Assembly (NCBI GenBank): GCA_023410055.1
Contig: JAEYQK010000110.1
Span: forward strand, 1-23,207
Origin: Acidobacteriota bacterium
GTDB lineage: Bacteria; Acidobacteriota; Terriglobia; Terriglobales; Acidobacteriaceae
Length of the DNA stretch: 23,207 bases
Direction: 5' to 3'
In this document: in pieces, positions 1-7,086 of the stretch
How the letters are laid out: the number at the start of each line of letters is the position of its first letter
How positions within the stretch are numbered: position 1 is the stretch's first letter
Translations under genes and position numbers: made by a program
The notes under the pieces: model-generated
Databases searched by the model: none
Seen by the model: the letters and a program-made list of their open reading frames with translations, nothing else
What the model was told of the DNA's origin: nothing

Positions 1-2
1 AA

Positions 3-560
3 CGAGGCGACGTAACGTTCTCGAATCCGGCAGGAATTACGCCCGTGTTCGACGTTGCCGCAACGACGCGAGTTCGTGACTACGACATCACGCTGGGTTT
101 CCATGGCTCAACAGATCGCTTGACCACGACCTATCGCTCTGATCCGCCACTCGCGACGGCCGACATCATCGCCTTGCTGGCTTTCGGCCGCACTCGCGAA
201 GAGAGCGCGAGGCAACTGTCCTCGGGACAGCCTATGTCGGAGCAGGCTTCCAACGCGATTTTAGGGCAGGCGCTGAATGCAACGGTCAGCAACCGCATGC
301 AGAAGCTCTTCGGAGTAAGCCGAATCAAAATCGATCCGGAAGTCGGTGGCGCTGAAAATAATCCGAGCAGCGCTCGTGTGACAATCGAGCAGCAAGTTGC
401 GAAAAATCTGACCGTCACCTACATAACGGACTTGGCCAAGGCCAACCAGCAGATTATTTCGGCAGAGTACAACGTTACGCGGGCGGTCTCTATCGTCGCA
501 GTGCGTGACCAGTATGGAATCGTGAGTTTTGACGTCAGGATACGGCAGAGAAGGAAATAG
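3..560 (+). CDS. tamB: TamB-like translocation/assembly module protein, C-terminal part (5' end outside window)
   Basis: The reading frame is open from the window edge, so this is the last ~185 residues of a larger protein. The visible part follows the conserved TamB (DUF490) C terminus: a 'GDVTFSNPAGITPVFDVAATTRV' type beta-strand block (start given as GDVTFSN), then YDITLGFHG, then SDPPLATADIIALLAFGRT, and a terminal beta-rich segment ending in VRIRQRRK. TamB proteins span the periplasm from an inner-membrane anchor. They act with a BamA/TamA-type barrel in outer-membrane protein assembly and, by more recent views, in phospholipid transport to the outer membrane. The gene ends 19 nt before the preferred start of the prenyltransferase gene, so the two may be cotranscribed. 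The family call is firm; TamA should lie upstream but is not visible. Confidence 0.85.
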   Translation, partial: RGDVTFSNPAGITPVFDVAATTRVRDYDITLGFHGSTDRLTTTYRSDPPLATADIIALLAFGRTREESARQLSSGQPMSEQASNAILGQALNATVSNRMQKLFGVSRIKIDPEVGGAENNPSSARVTIEQQVAKNLTVTYITDLAKANQQIISAEYNVTRAVSIVAVRDQYGIVSFDVRIRQRRK

Positions 561-579
561 ACGGAAGGAACGAGCACGT

Positions 580-1443
580 TTGGCACTATTTCGTAATTTT
601 GCGACAACTCTGGAGATGATCAAGTGGGAGCACTCGATCTTCGCAATGCCGTTTGCGTTGGCGGGAGCGATGCTTGCAGCCGACGGCGTTCCCTCCGGGC
701 GACAATTGCTCTGGATCGTCGTGGCGATGGTTGCCGCACGTTCTGCGGCGATGGCGTTCAATCGCGTCGTTGATGTCGAATTTGACGCGGCTAATCCGAG
801 AACGAAGATGCGCGCCCTACCGGCCGGACTCTTGACAAAGCAGTTTGTCGTACTGTTTGTCGTCGCTTCCAGTGTTATCTTCGTATTTGCTGCTGGCCAG
901 CTGAACCGCTTGTGTCTCTATTTGTCCCCCGTGGCGCTCGGCATTCTACTTTTGTACTCGTATACAAAGCGGTACACTCGCTGGTCCCACCTGGTTCTCG
1001 GCTTTGCCGACGCAATTCCTCCCGCTGCGGCCTGGATCGCCGTTCGCGGGACCATCGACTGGCGCATCTTACCGCTAGTTGGAGCTGTTACGTTCTGGGT
1101 TGGCGGCTTTGACGTGCTCTACGCTTGCCAGGACTACGACTTCGACTGTAAGGCAGGACTGCACTCGATCCCTCGATGGATCGGCATTCGGAAGGCCCTG
1201 ATCGTCGCTCAGGTGTTCCATTTAGTGACGATTGGCTTTCTCGCTTGGACCTCATACCTGTTTGGATTAGGGTGGCTCGGGGCCATTGCGGCTCTGGTCT
1301 TTGCCGCGATGCTGGCCTACGAACATTCCCTTGTATCACACGACGATCTTAGCCGGCTGAATGCTGCGTTTTTTACGACAAACGGCGTGGTTTCGGTCGC
1401 CTACTTCTTCTTCATTGCTGCCGCCGTCCTGATCAAACGGTAA
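580..1443 (+). CDS. mqnP: UbiA-family polyprenyltransferase, probably MqnP (futalosine menaquinone pathway)
   Basis: Integral membrane prenyltransferase of about 287 residues. Two Asp-rich UbiA motifs are visible: NRVVDVEFD (residues 61-69, the NxxxDxxxD prenyl-diphosphate/Mg site) and DYDFD (185-189), each followed by helical hydrophobic segments. The NPRTKMRALP stretch after motif one is typical of the subgroup annotated as 4-hydroxybenzoate polyprenyltransferase-like. In menaquinone-only bacteria that subgroup is assigned to MqnP, which prenylates 1,4-dihydroxy-6-naphthoate. I chose the TTG at 580 because GGAAGGA lies about 10 nt upstream and the protein then begins MALFRNFATTLEMIK, a normal family N terminus. 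An ATG at 529 would overlap tamB by 32 nt and add a polar 17-residue leader. Substrate assignment is inference: no other mqn gene is in view. Confidence 0.82.
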   Translation: MALFRNFATTLEMIKWEHSIFAMPFALAGAMLAADGVPSGRQLLWIVVAMVAARSAAMAFNRVVDVEFDAANPRTKMRALPAGLLTKQFVVLFVVASSVIFVFAAGQLNRLCLYLSPVALGILLLYSYTKRYTRWSHLVLGFADAIPPAAAWIAVRGTIDWRILPLVGAVTFWVGGFDVLYACQDYDFDCKAGLHSIPRWIGIRKALIVAQVFHLVTIGFLAWTSYLFGLGWLGAIAALVFAAMLAYEHSLVSHDDLSRLNAAFFTTNGVVSVAYFFFIAAAVLIKR

Positions 1444-1487
1444 GGACCATGTGCGGGAATCGATTTTCCTGCTTCGGCCAGCGCTCC

Positions 1488-1493
1488 TATACT
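1488..1493 (+). promoter_or_regulatory. Possible -10 element for the tat genes
   Basis: TATACT in the 84-nt gap between the prenyltransferase and the tatB-like gene, 34 nt before the tatB start. The -35 region is poor (TTTTCC-like around 1464-1469). The spacing fits a sigma70-type start near 1500, but the call rests mainly on one hexamer. Confidence 0.3.
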
Positions 1494-1527
1494 GACAGCC
1501 CGGTTCCTCAGGCTTTATGATGGAGAC

Positions 1528-1893
1528 ATGAATTTGGGCTTCGGTGAGATGTTCTTCATATTCCTGCTGGCTCTCATTATCTTCGGGCCAAAGAAGTTGC
1601 CGGAGATCGGGCGCCAGATCGGGAGAGCTCTTGCTGATTTCAAGCGTTACAGCAATGACTTCAAGTATCAGTTGGAGTCCGAAGTCCGGCAGTGGGAGAT
1701 TGAAGAGACGCTGCGCAAGGAGAAGGAGGATTTGAAGCAGTCGATCCTTCCGTCCGGCACGATCCCCAGCGACGTCTTTGGTCTGAATTCTGAGTCATCG
1801 ACCGCGCCAGAACCCAAGCCCGAATCTGCAACTCTGCAACAGCCTGAGCCGGCCACCCCAGCTGACAGCACATCGAAGGAATCCAATGCCTGA
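1528..1893 (+). CDS. tatB: TatA/TatB-family twin-arginine translocase subunit (TatB-like)
   Basis: A 121-residue protein of the Hcf106/TatA/TatB family, which assembles with TatC to export folded proteins bearing a twin-arginine signal. Residues 3-18 form the single transmembrane helix, followed by the FGPKKLPEIGR hinge and a long charged amphipathic helix (about 27-75). The tail (80-121) is rich in Pro, Glu, Ser and Thr and probably disordered. The Glu in GFGEMF aligns with the TatB-specific intramembrane Glu, and the long helix is TatB-like, but FGPKKLPE is shared with TatA. A GGAG motif is very close to the ATG. The stop overlaps the tatC start by 8 nt, so the two are translationally coupled. 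A separate TatA is not in this window; the protein might serve both roles. Confidence 0.88.
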   Translation: MNLGFGEMFFIFLLALIIFGPKKLPEIGRQIGRALADFKRYSNDFKYQLESEVRQWEIEETLRKEKEDLKQSILPSGTIPSDVFGLNSESSTAPEPKPESATLQQPEPATPADSTSKESNA

Positions 1894-2686
1894 TATCGGC
1901 CTTGACCCGGCCGCAACGCGCCGTCAAATCGAAGAGAAGATGCAAAGCATGAGCTTTCTCGCGCATCTGGAGGAACTCCGGCGCAGAATCATCTGGTGCA
2001 TTATCTTCGTTGCCGCCGGCTTTTTTCTGTGCTTCGCATACGCCGAGAAGATTTACGGTTACATGCAGCGCCCCATCATGGAAGCGCTGCAAAAGAACCA
2101 CATGCCGACCGAGCTCGTGTACTTGAATCCTACCGAGCCATTCAACATTTACCTCAAAGTCGGCTTGATCGCGGGAGTGTTTCTCGCCTCGCCGTTTGTT
2201 TTGTATCAAGTGTGGGCCTTTATTTCGCCAGGGCTCTATCGCCACGAGAAGAAGTATGTAGTGCCGTTCATGGTCTGCACCGTCGCGCTGTTTCTGGCTG
2301 GCGGCTATTTTGGATACCGACTCGTCTATCCTCAAGCGCTGGAATTCCTGATCGGCTATGGCAGACAGTTTAAGCCAATGATCACCATCGGTGAGTATAC
2401 GGATCTCTTCATGGTCATCATCCTGGGCTTGGGCATCATCTTCGAGATGCCGATCCTTGTGTTCTTCCTATCGCTGTTCGGGATCGTCAACGCGCGGTTT
2501 ATGATCCGCAACTTCCGATACGCGATTCTTGTGATCTTCATCATTGCTGCCATTGTGACGCCCACGACGGACATCATGAACCTGTGTGTCTTTGCCGCGC
2601 CGATGATTATTCTTTACGCCCTCAGCATTGGCGTTGCATTCCTCGTGCATCCGAGCAGGCGCAAAAAGGCGAACGTAAAGGCATAG
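1886..2686 (+). CDS. tatC: Twin-arginine translocase subunit TatC
   Basis: A 266-residue polytopic protein, the receptor for twin-arginine signal peptides. Family hallmarks are visible: MSFLAHLEELRRRI (about 18-31) before the first helix, the FNIYLKVGLIAGVFLASPF segment with the conserved periplasmic loop before it, YQVWAFISPGLYRHEKKY, and the late segment TPTTDIMN followed by the last helix pair. Six transmembrane segments can be traced. The ATG at 1886 lies inside the end of the tatB-like gene and has AAGGA 5 nt upstream. Length matches the family (about 250-270). It is followed after 2 nt by the M28 peptidase-like gene, suggesting one transcript. Confidence 0.97.
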   Translation: MPDIGLDPAATRRQIEEKMQSMSFLAHLEELRRRIIWCIIFVAAGFFLCFAYAEKIYGYMQRPIMEALQKNHMPTELVYLNPTEPFNIYLKVGLIAGVFLASPFVLYQVWAFISPGLYRHEKKYVVPFMVCTVALFLAGGYFGYRLVYPQALEFLIGYGRQFKPMITIGEYTDLFMVIILGLGIIFEMPILVFFLSLFGIVNARFMIRNFRYAILVIFIIAAIVTPTTDIMNLCVFAAPMIILYALSIGVAFLVHPSRRKKANVKA

Positions 2687-2688
2687 CA

Positions 2689-3696
2689 ATGATCCTAGAG
2701 ACGAGGCACTACACTGGGCTTCTTGCGGGTTCAATGATTGTGGCCTTGGGTTTAGTTACGTGCGCTTGCACCCAGCCGAAGACGGCTGCTGCTCTGCCTG
2801 ATCCGAACCAGGCGGCTTCCTCATCCCAGACACAGATTGCCCCTGCTGTTCTCAACTACGGGCCCCAGCCACAGGTAAACGGTCAGCGCGCCCTGGATTA
2901 CACGCGTGACGTGACCAACATCGGCCCGCGATATGTGTCGAGCCCTGGGCACGCTAAAGTCGAGGCATTTCTGAAGTCCAAGCTGAAGGGTGATGCTCTC
3001 GAGGAAGATAAGTTCACCGCCAGCACGCCGGACGGCAGTTTCCCGATGGCGAACTACATCGCGAAGTTCCCGGGAACCAAGGACGGCATCGTCGTCATCG
3101 CTGGTCACTACGACACACTCTTCAATCGCAAAGACTTCGTCGGGGCCAACGATGGGGGTTCCAGCACCGGCATTCTGCTGGAGCTAGCCGACCAGTTCCG
3201 AGCGCAAACGAAGTCCGGTAGGCGCAATGGCTACAGCGTTTATCTCGTCTGGCTTGACGGGGAAGAGGCGTTTCAGCACTGGACCGATACCGACAGCGTT
3301 TATGGAAGCCGGCACCTTGCCCAGAAGTGGAAACAGGACGGTACGGCGCAGAAGATCAAAGCCTTCATTCTCGCGGACATGATCGGCGATGCTGATCTGA
3401 ACATCGAACGCGACGACAATTCGACAGCCTGGCTATCGGATCTGGTTTATCAAGCGGCTTCGCGCTATGGCTACCAATCACACTTCTATGCTCGAGAAAC
3501 GGCCATGGAGGACGATCACATCCCGTTCAAGAACATCGGAGTGCCCGTGGTCGACTTGATCGACTTCGACTACGGCTACGACAATGCCTTCTGGCACACG
3601 AAGGAAGACACGGCAGACAAGTTGAGCGCGAAGAGCCTTGAAATCGTGGGCAACGTCATCATGCAAACCGTGCAGCTGATAGACAATAACCGCTAG
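2689..3696 (+). CDS. Exported M28-family protein resembling glutaminyl-peptide cyclotransferase
   Basis: A 335-residue zinc enzyme of the M28 fold. Predicted ligands are D155 (GAND), E193 (DGEEAF) and H303 (WHT). The surrounding motifs match animal-type glutaminyl cyclase rather than a plain aminopeptidase: AGHYDT (138-143), LDGEEAFQHW (189-198), DSVYGSRHL (202-210), LADMIGD (228-234), EDDHIPF (274-280) and FWHTKEDT (301-308). The catalytic Glu (E192), both Asp residues (D230, D276) and the two Trp residues (W198, W302) of that family are present. Such enzymes form N-terminal pyroglutamate. A hydrophobic N terminus (11-24) ends in TCAC, so the protein is secreted and perhaps a lipoprotein. 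ATG 2689 is preferred: it follows tatC by 2 nt with AAAGG upstream, and a frame extension back to 2584 would run through tatC. The enzymatic call is from motifs only. Confidence 0.85.
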   Translation: MILETRHYTGLLAGSMIVALGLVTCACTQPKTAAALPDPNQAASSSQTQIAPAVLNYGPQPQVNGQRALDYTRDVTNIGPRYVSSPGHAKVEAFLKSKLKGDALEEDKFTASTPDGSFPMANYIAKFPGTKDGIVVIAGHYDTLFNRKDFVGANDGGSSTGILLELADQFRAQTKSGRRNGYSVYLVWLDGEEAFQHWTDTDSVYGSRHLAQKWKQDGTAQKIKAFILADMIGDADLNIERDDNSTAWLSDLVYQAASRYGYQSHFYARETAMEDDHIPFKNIGVPVVDLIDFDYGYDNAFWHTKEDTADKLSAKSLEIVGNVIMQTVQLIDNNR

Positions 3697-3698
3697 GC

Positions 3699-4508
3699 TC
3701 AGGCTGCCTTCTTGTCGGCTTCTCTCGTGGGCACTACATAGACTTCGTTCGCGCTGATCGATACCTCGTAGATGCCTATCTTTGCTCCAGCGGGGCCCGC
3801 TACGACCCTACCCGTGTGAACATCGAACTGCGAGCCATGCCACGGACATTGGACGATGCATCCCGTCAGCGAACCGTCCGACAGCGGTCCGCCTTTGTGT
3901 GTGCAACGGTCTGCAAACGCGACGATACCATCCGCACACTTGCCGACAACCACACGCTCATTCCCAACCGTTACAAGCATCATCTGGCCGTAGGCAAGTT
4001 CGCCTTCGTTGCACACTGGACGGTCCCATCCAGAGAGGGTGCGTTCCTTCCACGTACCAGCATTGGCGTAACGATGATCTACTCCGATTTGATTTCGATA
4101 CACCAACGTTCCGCCCAGCCAGCCAGAAAACGCTATCACGAGGATTCCGATGGCCCCAAGCCCAAGCGTCAGTCCTGTTGGCTGTTCTCCGGCGCTGCCT
4201 CGAATCGCCAGCACTGTGATGTACAGTCCCAGCGCGCAGACGTTCAGCAAAGCATGAGAATACCCGCGCTGGCGTGCGCTGGATTGTGGCGGGACCACAG
4301 AAAACAGGTCCATAGCCCCAGCGACGGCCGCGAGGGCCGCGCCGATACATCCGCCCAAAGTCACGTACCAACCTGCGATCCAGACCGAACTGTCGACAGC
4401 TACGTAGCCGATCAGGTCCATCACAAATCCGGTTACCCAGAGCGCAATGGGAAAAGCCACAAGAATGGGATGAATGGGATGAGACTTGATCTGTGCTCGT
4501 GCGCGCAT
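3699..4508 (-). CDS. DUF2231-Rieske [2Fe-2S] fusion membrane protein
   Basis: A 269-residue two-domain protein. Residues 1-140 carry a DUF2231-type four-helix membrane domain starting IKSHPIHPILVAFPIALW, with conserved His residues (H10, H13, H85) that could bind haem or metal. Residues about 160-262 form a cytosolic or peripheral Rieske domain with the full cluster motif C202-T-H204 and C221-PW-H224, as in Rieske ferredoxins. This suggests electron transfer coupled to a membrane partner, which is inference. The ATG has a good GGAGG site about 7 nt upstream. It is the fourth minus-strand gene after hpnJ and the transporter pair (59-nt gap), so it may be cotranscribed. Its stop lies 2 nt from the convergent M28 gene, leaving no room for a separate terminator. 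Confidence 0.88.
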   Translation of the reverse strand: MRARAQIKSHPIHPILVAFPIALWVTGFVMDLIGYVAVDSSVWIAGWYVTLGGCIGAALAAVAGAMDLFSVVPPQSSARQRGYSHALLNVCALGLYITVLAIRGSAGEQPTGLTLGLGAIGILVIAFSGWLGGTLVYRNQIGVDHRYANAGTWKERTLSGWDRPVCNEGELAYGQMMLVTVGNERVVVGKCADGIVAFADRCTHKGGPLSDGSLTGCIVQCPWHGSQFDVHTGRVVAGPAGAKIGIYEVSISANEVYVVPTREADKKAA

Positions 4509-4567
4509 AAGTTCCCTCCGTATGTGGGAGTACCCGCGACGTTGTCAGGGATGGCCGGAAGGGGAGC

Positions 4568-4948
4568 CTAGATCGCCAGCAGAGCTACTCCCGCGGATAC
4601 CAGGATAGCTGCGCTCCAGCGGCGGCGATCTACACGTTCGCGCAAAAACACGCGTGCGGCGAATGCGTTCGCGATAAATGTCAGAGAAGCCGAGGCCGGC
4701 CCTACTAGGCTGACGTCAGCCCAGGAGAGTGCAAATAAGAGGCTGAAGAAGGCACAACCCATGCACCCCACACCAAGAAAAAAGGTCCCCGTTCTCAGTA
4801 CCCGGCCAGCAACGTGCAGAATGCCCATGCGCTTTCGCAACTCGCCTAGATCGCCGATCCGTTTCATTGCGTGGGATATGAGCACGTCCCCTGCGGTTGA
4901 GGCAAGTACTACAACCAATATCGACGTCCAGGTATAGAGGTGTTTCAT
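4568..4948 (-). CDS. EamA/SMR-type half transporter, second of a pair
   Basis: A 126-residue protein of the drug/metabolite transporter superfamily with about four transmembrane helices, i.e. half the size of a full EamA protein. Motifs AGDVLISHAMKRIG (about 19-32), LSWADVSLVGPASA and VFLRERVDRRRW recur in the same order in its neighbour, so the pair looks like a tandem duplication. Small DMT proteins of this size work as dimers; the best known hetero-pair (ArnE/ArnF) flips a lipid-linked aminosugar. The start codon overlaps the stop of the upstream gene (ATGA, 4945-4948), so expression is coupled and a heterodimer is likely. The substrate is unknown. Confidence 0.82.
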   Translation of the reverse strand: MKHLYTWTSILVVVLASTAGDVLISHAMKRIGDLGELRKRMGILHVAGRVLRTGTFFLGVGCMGCAFFSLLFALSWADVSLVGPASASLTFIANAFAARVFLRERVDRRRWSAAILVSAGVALLAI

Positions 4949-5370
4949 ACTTCCACCTCATGAGGTTCTGGAACCTCTTCCGGTACGGTCTCATGAACGG
5001 TGACTTCAGGTCCGCCTGCAACAAAGCCAACGCCCGCAGTGATCAGTACTATTCCTGTCCACCTCAGTAGAGAAACCTGTTCGTGAAGAAAGAAACGAGC
5101 CAAGAGCGCCATGATTACGTAACCGATGGCGCTAGCCGGTAGCACGTAAGTAAGATCGGCCCAGGACAAGGCCGTCATCCAGCTTATAAAGAAGAGAATC
5201 AGCAGTGCGATACCGCCCAGAACCCACGGATTCGTGAGTGCCGATAGCAGTTGAAGCAGATTGTGGGTGGAGATCGCTCCAACTTGCTTCATGCCCTTGG
5301 AGAGAAACACGTCTCCGAAAGAGCTGAAGAGGATCACCCCCAGCAGTATCAGGTACTTTCTTGCAGTCAC
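4945..5370 (-). CDS. EamA/SMR-type half transporter, first of a pair
   Basis: A 141-residue, four-helix DMT-superfamily protein. It shares with the next gene the motifs FGDVFLSKGMKQVG (about 18-31), LSWADLTYVLPASA and FFLHEQVSLLRW. It differs by an acidic C-terminal tail rich in Glu, Val and Pro (about 121-141) after the last helix. The start is a GTG at 5370, 10 nt after the hpnJ stop, with only a weak ribosome binding site, so translation may depend on the upstream gene. Position between hpnJ and its paralogue suggests a role in moving a lipid-linked head group or precursor across the inner membrane. That is inference; no substrate residue can be read from the sequence. Confidence 0.82.
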   Translation of the reverse strand: MTARKYLILLGVILFSSFGDVFLSKGMKQVGAISTHNLLQLLSALTNPWVLGGIALLILFFISWMTALSWADLTYVLPASAIGYVIMALLARFFLHEQVSLLRWTGIVLITAGVGFVAGGPEVTVHETVPEEVPEPHEVEV

Positions 5371-5380
5371 GAGGATGATC

Positions 5381-6877
5381 TCAAACGTTTACGGTTTCAG
5401 TTTCAGTCTCAGGCTTGGTTGCTGACACCGCCGGTGCTTCTTTACGCTTGTTCTTCACCCACTTGTTTCGCTGGGCACGTAGCGTCAGAAATGCCTTAGC
5501 CTCTTTGTAAAGACGCTTCCGCTCGGCGTTGTTGAACACGGCTTTTCGTACGACTCTGTAGATGGCCTTTGGACGGAAGTAGTACTCGTCATAGAAGCGA
5601 TGCACGGCTTCCATGATCTCGTCGGCCGGCAGGTTCGGATATTCGACGTGAGCGAGTTGGTGACCGCCTTCGTCCACCATCTGCGAATTCACATGGAAAC
5701 CGTTCTTGACCGCGAAATCGTAGAACTCCGTTCCGGGATACGCATGTGCTACCGAGACCTGGATCGTCTCGACATCGAGTTCCTTGGCGAAGTTCACCGT
5801 GGTGCGAATAGATTCGCGAGTCTCGCCGGGCAGTCCCAGGATGAAATCGCCGTGAATCTTCAATCCAAGATTGTGGCAGTCTTTGGTGAATTGCTTTGCG
5901 CGCTCGACCGTCGCACCCTTCTTGATGTTCTTCAAGACCTGAGGATCGCCCGATTCGTATCCTACGATCAACAGCCGGCAACCGGCTTCCTTCATGGCCT
6001 TCAACGTATCGTAGTCAGTGGTAACGCGCGATGTGCAGGACCAAGTCAGCTTCAGCGGTTTCAGCTTTTCACAAAGCTCAATCGTGCGCGCCTTCTGAAT
6101 GTTGAAGGTGTCATCATCGAAAAAGAACTCCTTCACGAATGGCCAGTACTCCTTCGCCTTGGCCATTTCGCGAGCGACTGCGTCCGTAGAGCGTTTGCGC
6201 CACGTGTGCCCGATTAGAGTTTGCGGCCAGAGGCAGAACGTGCATTGCGCCGGGCAGCCACGTGTAGAGTAGAGCGCCACGAACGGATGCAGAAGAAACG
6301 GCACGTTGTAGCGCGTCACGTCCAAATCGCGCTTGTAAATGTCGGTGACATCGGGAAGGACGTCCAAATTGTCCAGCAGGGGGCGATCTGGATTGTGAAC
6401 GATCTCGTCTCCCTTGCGGTAGGAGACACCGAGGATCTCCGAAAGCGGCTTACCCTGAGCAAACTCAACCGTCGCGAAATCGAACTCGCGGCGCACAACG
6501 AAATCAATCGCGGAACAATCCCTGAGAGTACGCTCCGGGAGAACGCTAACGTGTGGCCCCACAAAAGCGATCTTCAGTTTCGGATTCGCCTGTTTCATCG
6601 CATGCGCTAGACGAATGTCGCCGGGGAATCCGGGCGTGCTTGTGAACAGCACGACGAAGTCGTAGTCCTTCGTTATGCGAATCGTCTCTTCTGCCGAAAC
6701 CTTGTGCGGCGGAGCATCAAGCAGACGGGCGCCTTCCAGCATGCCGGTCGGATAAGCCAACCATACGGGATACCAATACGACTCGATTTCGCGCGTTGCC
6801 GGCCAACGAGAGCCAGCGCCGCCGTCGAAATTCTCAAAGGACGGGGGGTTCAGGAATAGCGTCTTGAGTACAGTCAT
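5381..6877 (-). CDS. hpnJ: Hopanoid biosynthesis-associated radical SAM protein HpnJ
   Basis: A 498-residue protein with an N-terminal B12-binding-like domain (about 1-150) and a radical SAM core. The cluster motif is C208-PAQ-C212-TF-C215 inside YSTRGCPAQCTFCLWPQ. The opening FLNPPSFENFDGGAGSR, then RLLDAPPH and LKIAFVGPHVSVLPE, are characteristic of HpnJ. Published genetics in Burkholderia assign HpnJ to the last step of composite hopanoids, ring contraction of a glucosamine head group on bacteriohopanetetrol to the cyclitol ether, after HpnI and HpnK. Those partners are not in this window. The C-terminal 30 residues are Lys/Glu rich and poorly conserved-looking. The ATG has no clear Shine-Dalgarno. 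Two half transporters follow directly, so it probably heads their operon. Confidence 0.9.
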   Translation of the reverse strand: MTVLKTLFLNPPSFENFDGGAGSRWPATREIESYWYPVWLAYPTGMLEGARLLDAPPHKVSAEETIRITKDYDFVVLFTSTPGFPGDIRLAHAMKQANPKLKIAFVGPHVSVLPERTLRDCSAIDFVVRREFDFATVEFAQGKPLSEILGVSYRKGDEIVHNPDRPLLDNLDVLPDVTDIYKRDLDVTRYNVPFLLHPFVALYSTRGCPAQCTFCLWPQTLIGHTWRKRSTDAVAREMAKAKEYWPFVKEFFFDDDTFNIQKARTIELCEKLKPLKLTWSCTSRVTTDYDTLKAMKEAGCRLLIVGYESGDPQVLKNIKKGATVERAKQFTKDCHNLGLKIHGDFILGLPGETRESIRTTVNFAKELDVETIQVSVAHAYPGTEFYDFAVKNGFHVNSQMVDEGGHQLAHVEYPNLPADEIMEAVHRFYDEYYFRPKAIYRVVRKAVFNNAERKRLYKEAKAFLTLRAQRNKWVKNKRKEAPAVSATKPETETETVNV

Positions 6878-6960
6878 TTACGTTTTGTATGTTAACACTC
6901 GGCTAATGTAGGAAAGAAGCTGAATCGGAGCTGGGAGATGCCTTGTTTTCTTAAGATTGC

Positions 6961-6973
6961 CGGTCAATGACCG
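6961..6973. repeat. Perfect inverted repeat CGGTCA-A-TGACCG
   Basis: A 13-nt perfect palindrome with 6-nt arms and a single central base, 84 nt upstream of the minus-strand hpnJ start, in the hpnJ / small membrane protein divergent gap. Its size fits a dimeric repressor site, but there is no second copy in view to support this. Confidence 0.35.
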
Positions 6974-7056
6974 TTTCGCTCCGCTCAAGTCAGATCCAAT
7001 GCCGCCGGATGTTTGTAATACACAAAGAATTTTTCTGTCCTTGTCTGCCTGTCGAC

Positions 7057-7062
7057 TATACT
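7057..7062 (+). promoter_or_regulatory. Possible -10 element for the small membrane protein gene
   Basis: TATACT in CGACTATACTGG, about 25 nt before ATG 7087. A start of transcription near 7069 would leave a short leader and would exclude the longer in-frame start at 6967. No matching -35 hexamer at normal spacing. Confidence 0.3.
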
Positions 7063-7086
7063 GGCCCGCATAGTCCGGGGGATTCG

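Noticed and set aside
2584..2688. N-terminal extension of the M28 gene into tatC.
   Set aside because: It would overlap tatC by about 100 nt and hide the signal peptide 35 residues inside the protein; ATG 2689 has a ribosome binding site and normal spacing.
3816..4571. Long plus-strand open frame of 251 codons opposite the Rieske-fusion gene.
   Set aside because: It lies wholly antisense to a gene with clear domains; its own translation has no hydrophobic order or recognisable motif.
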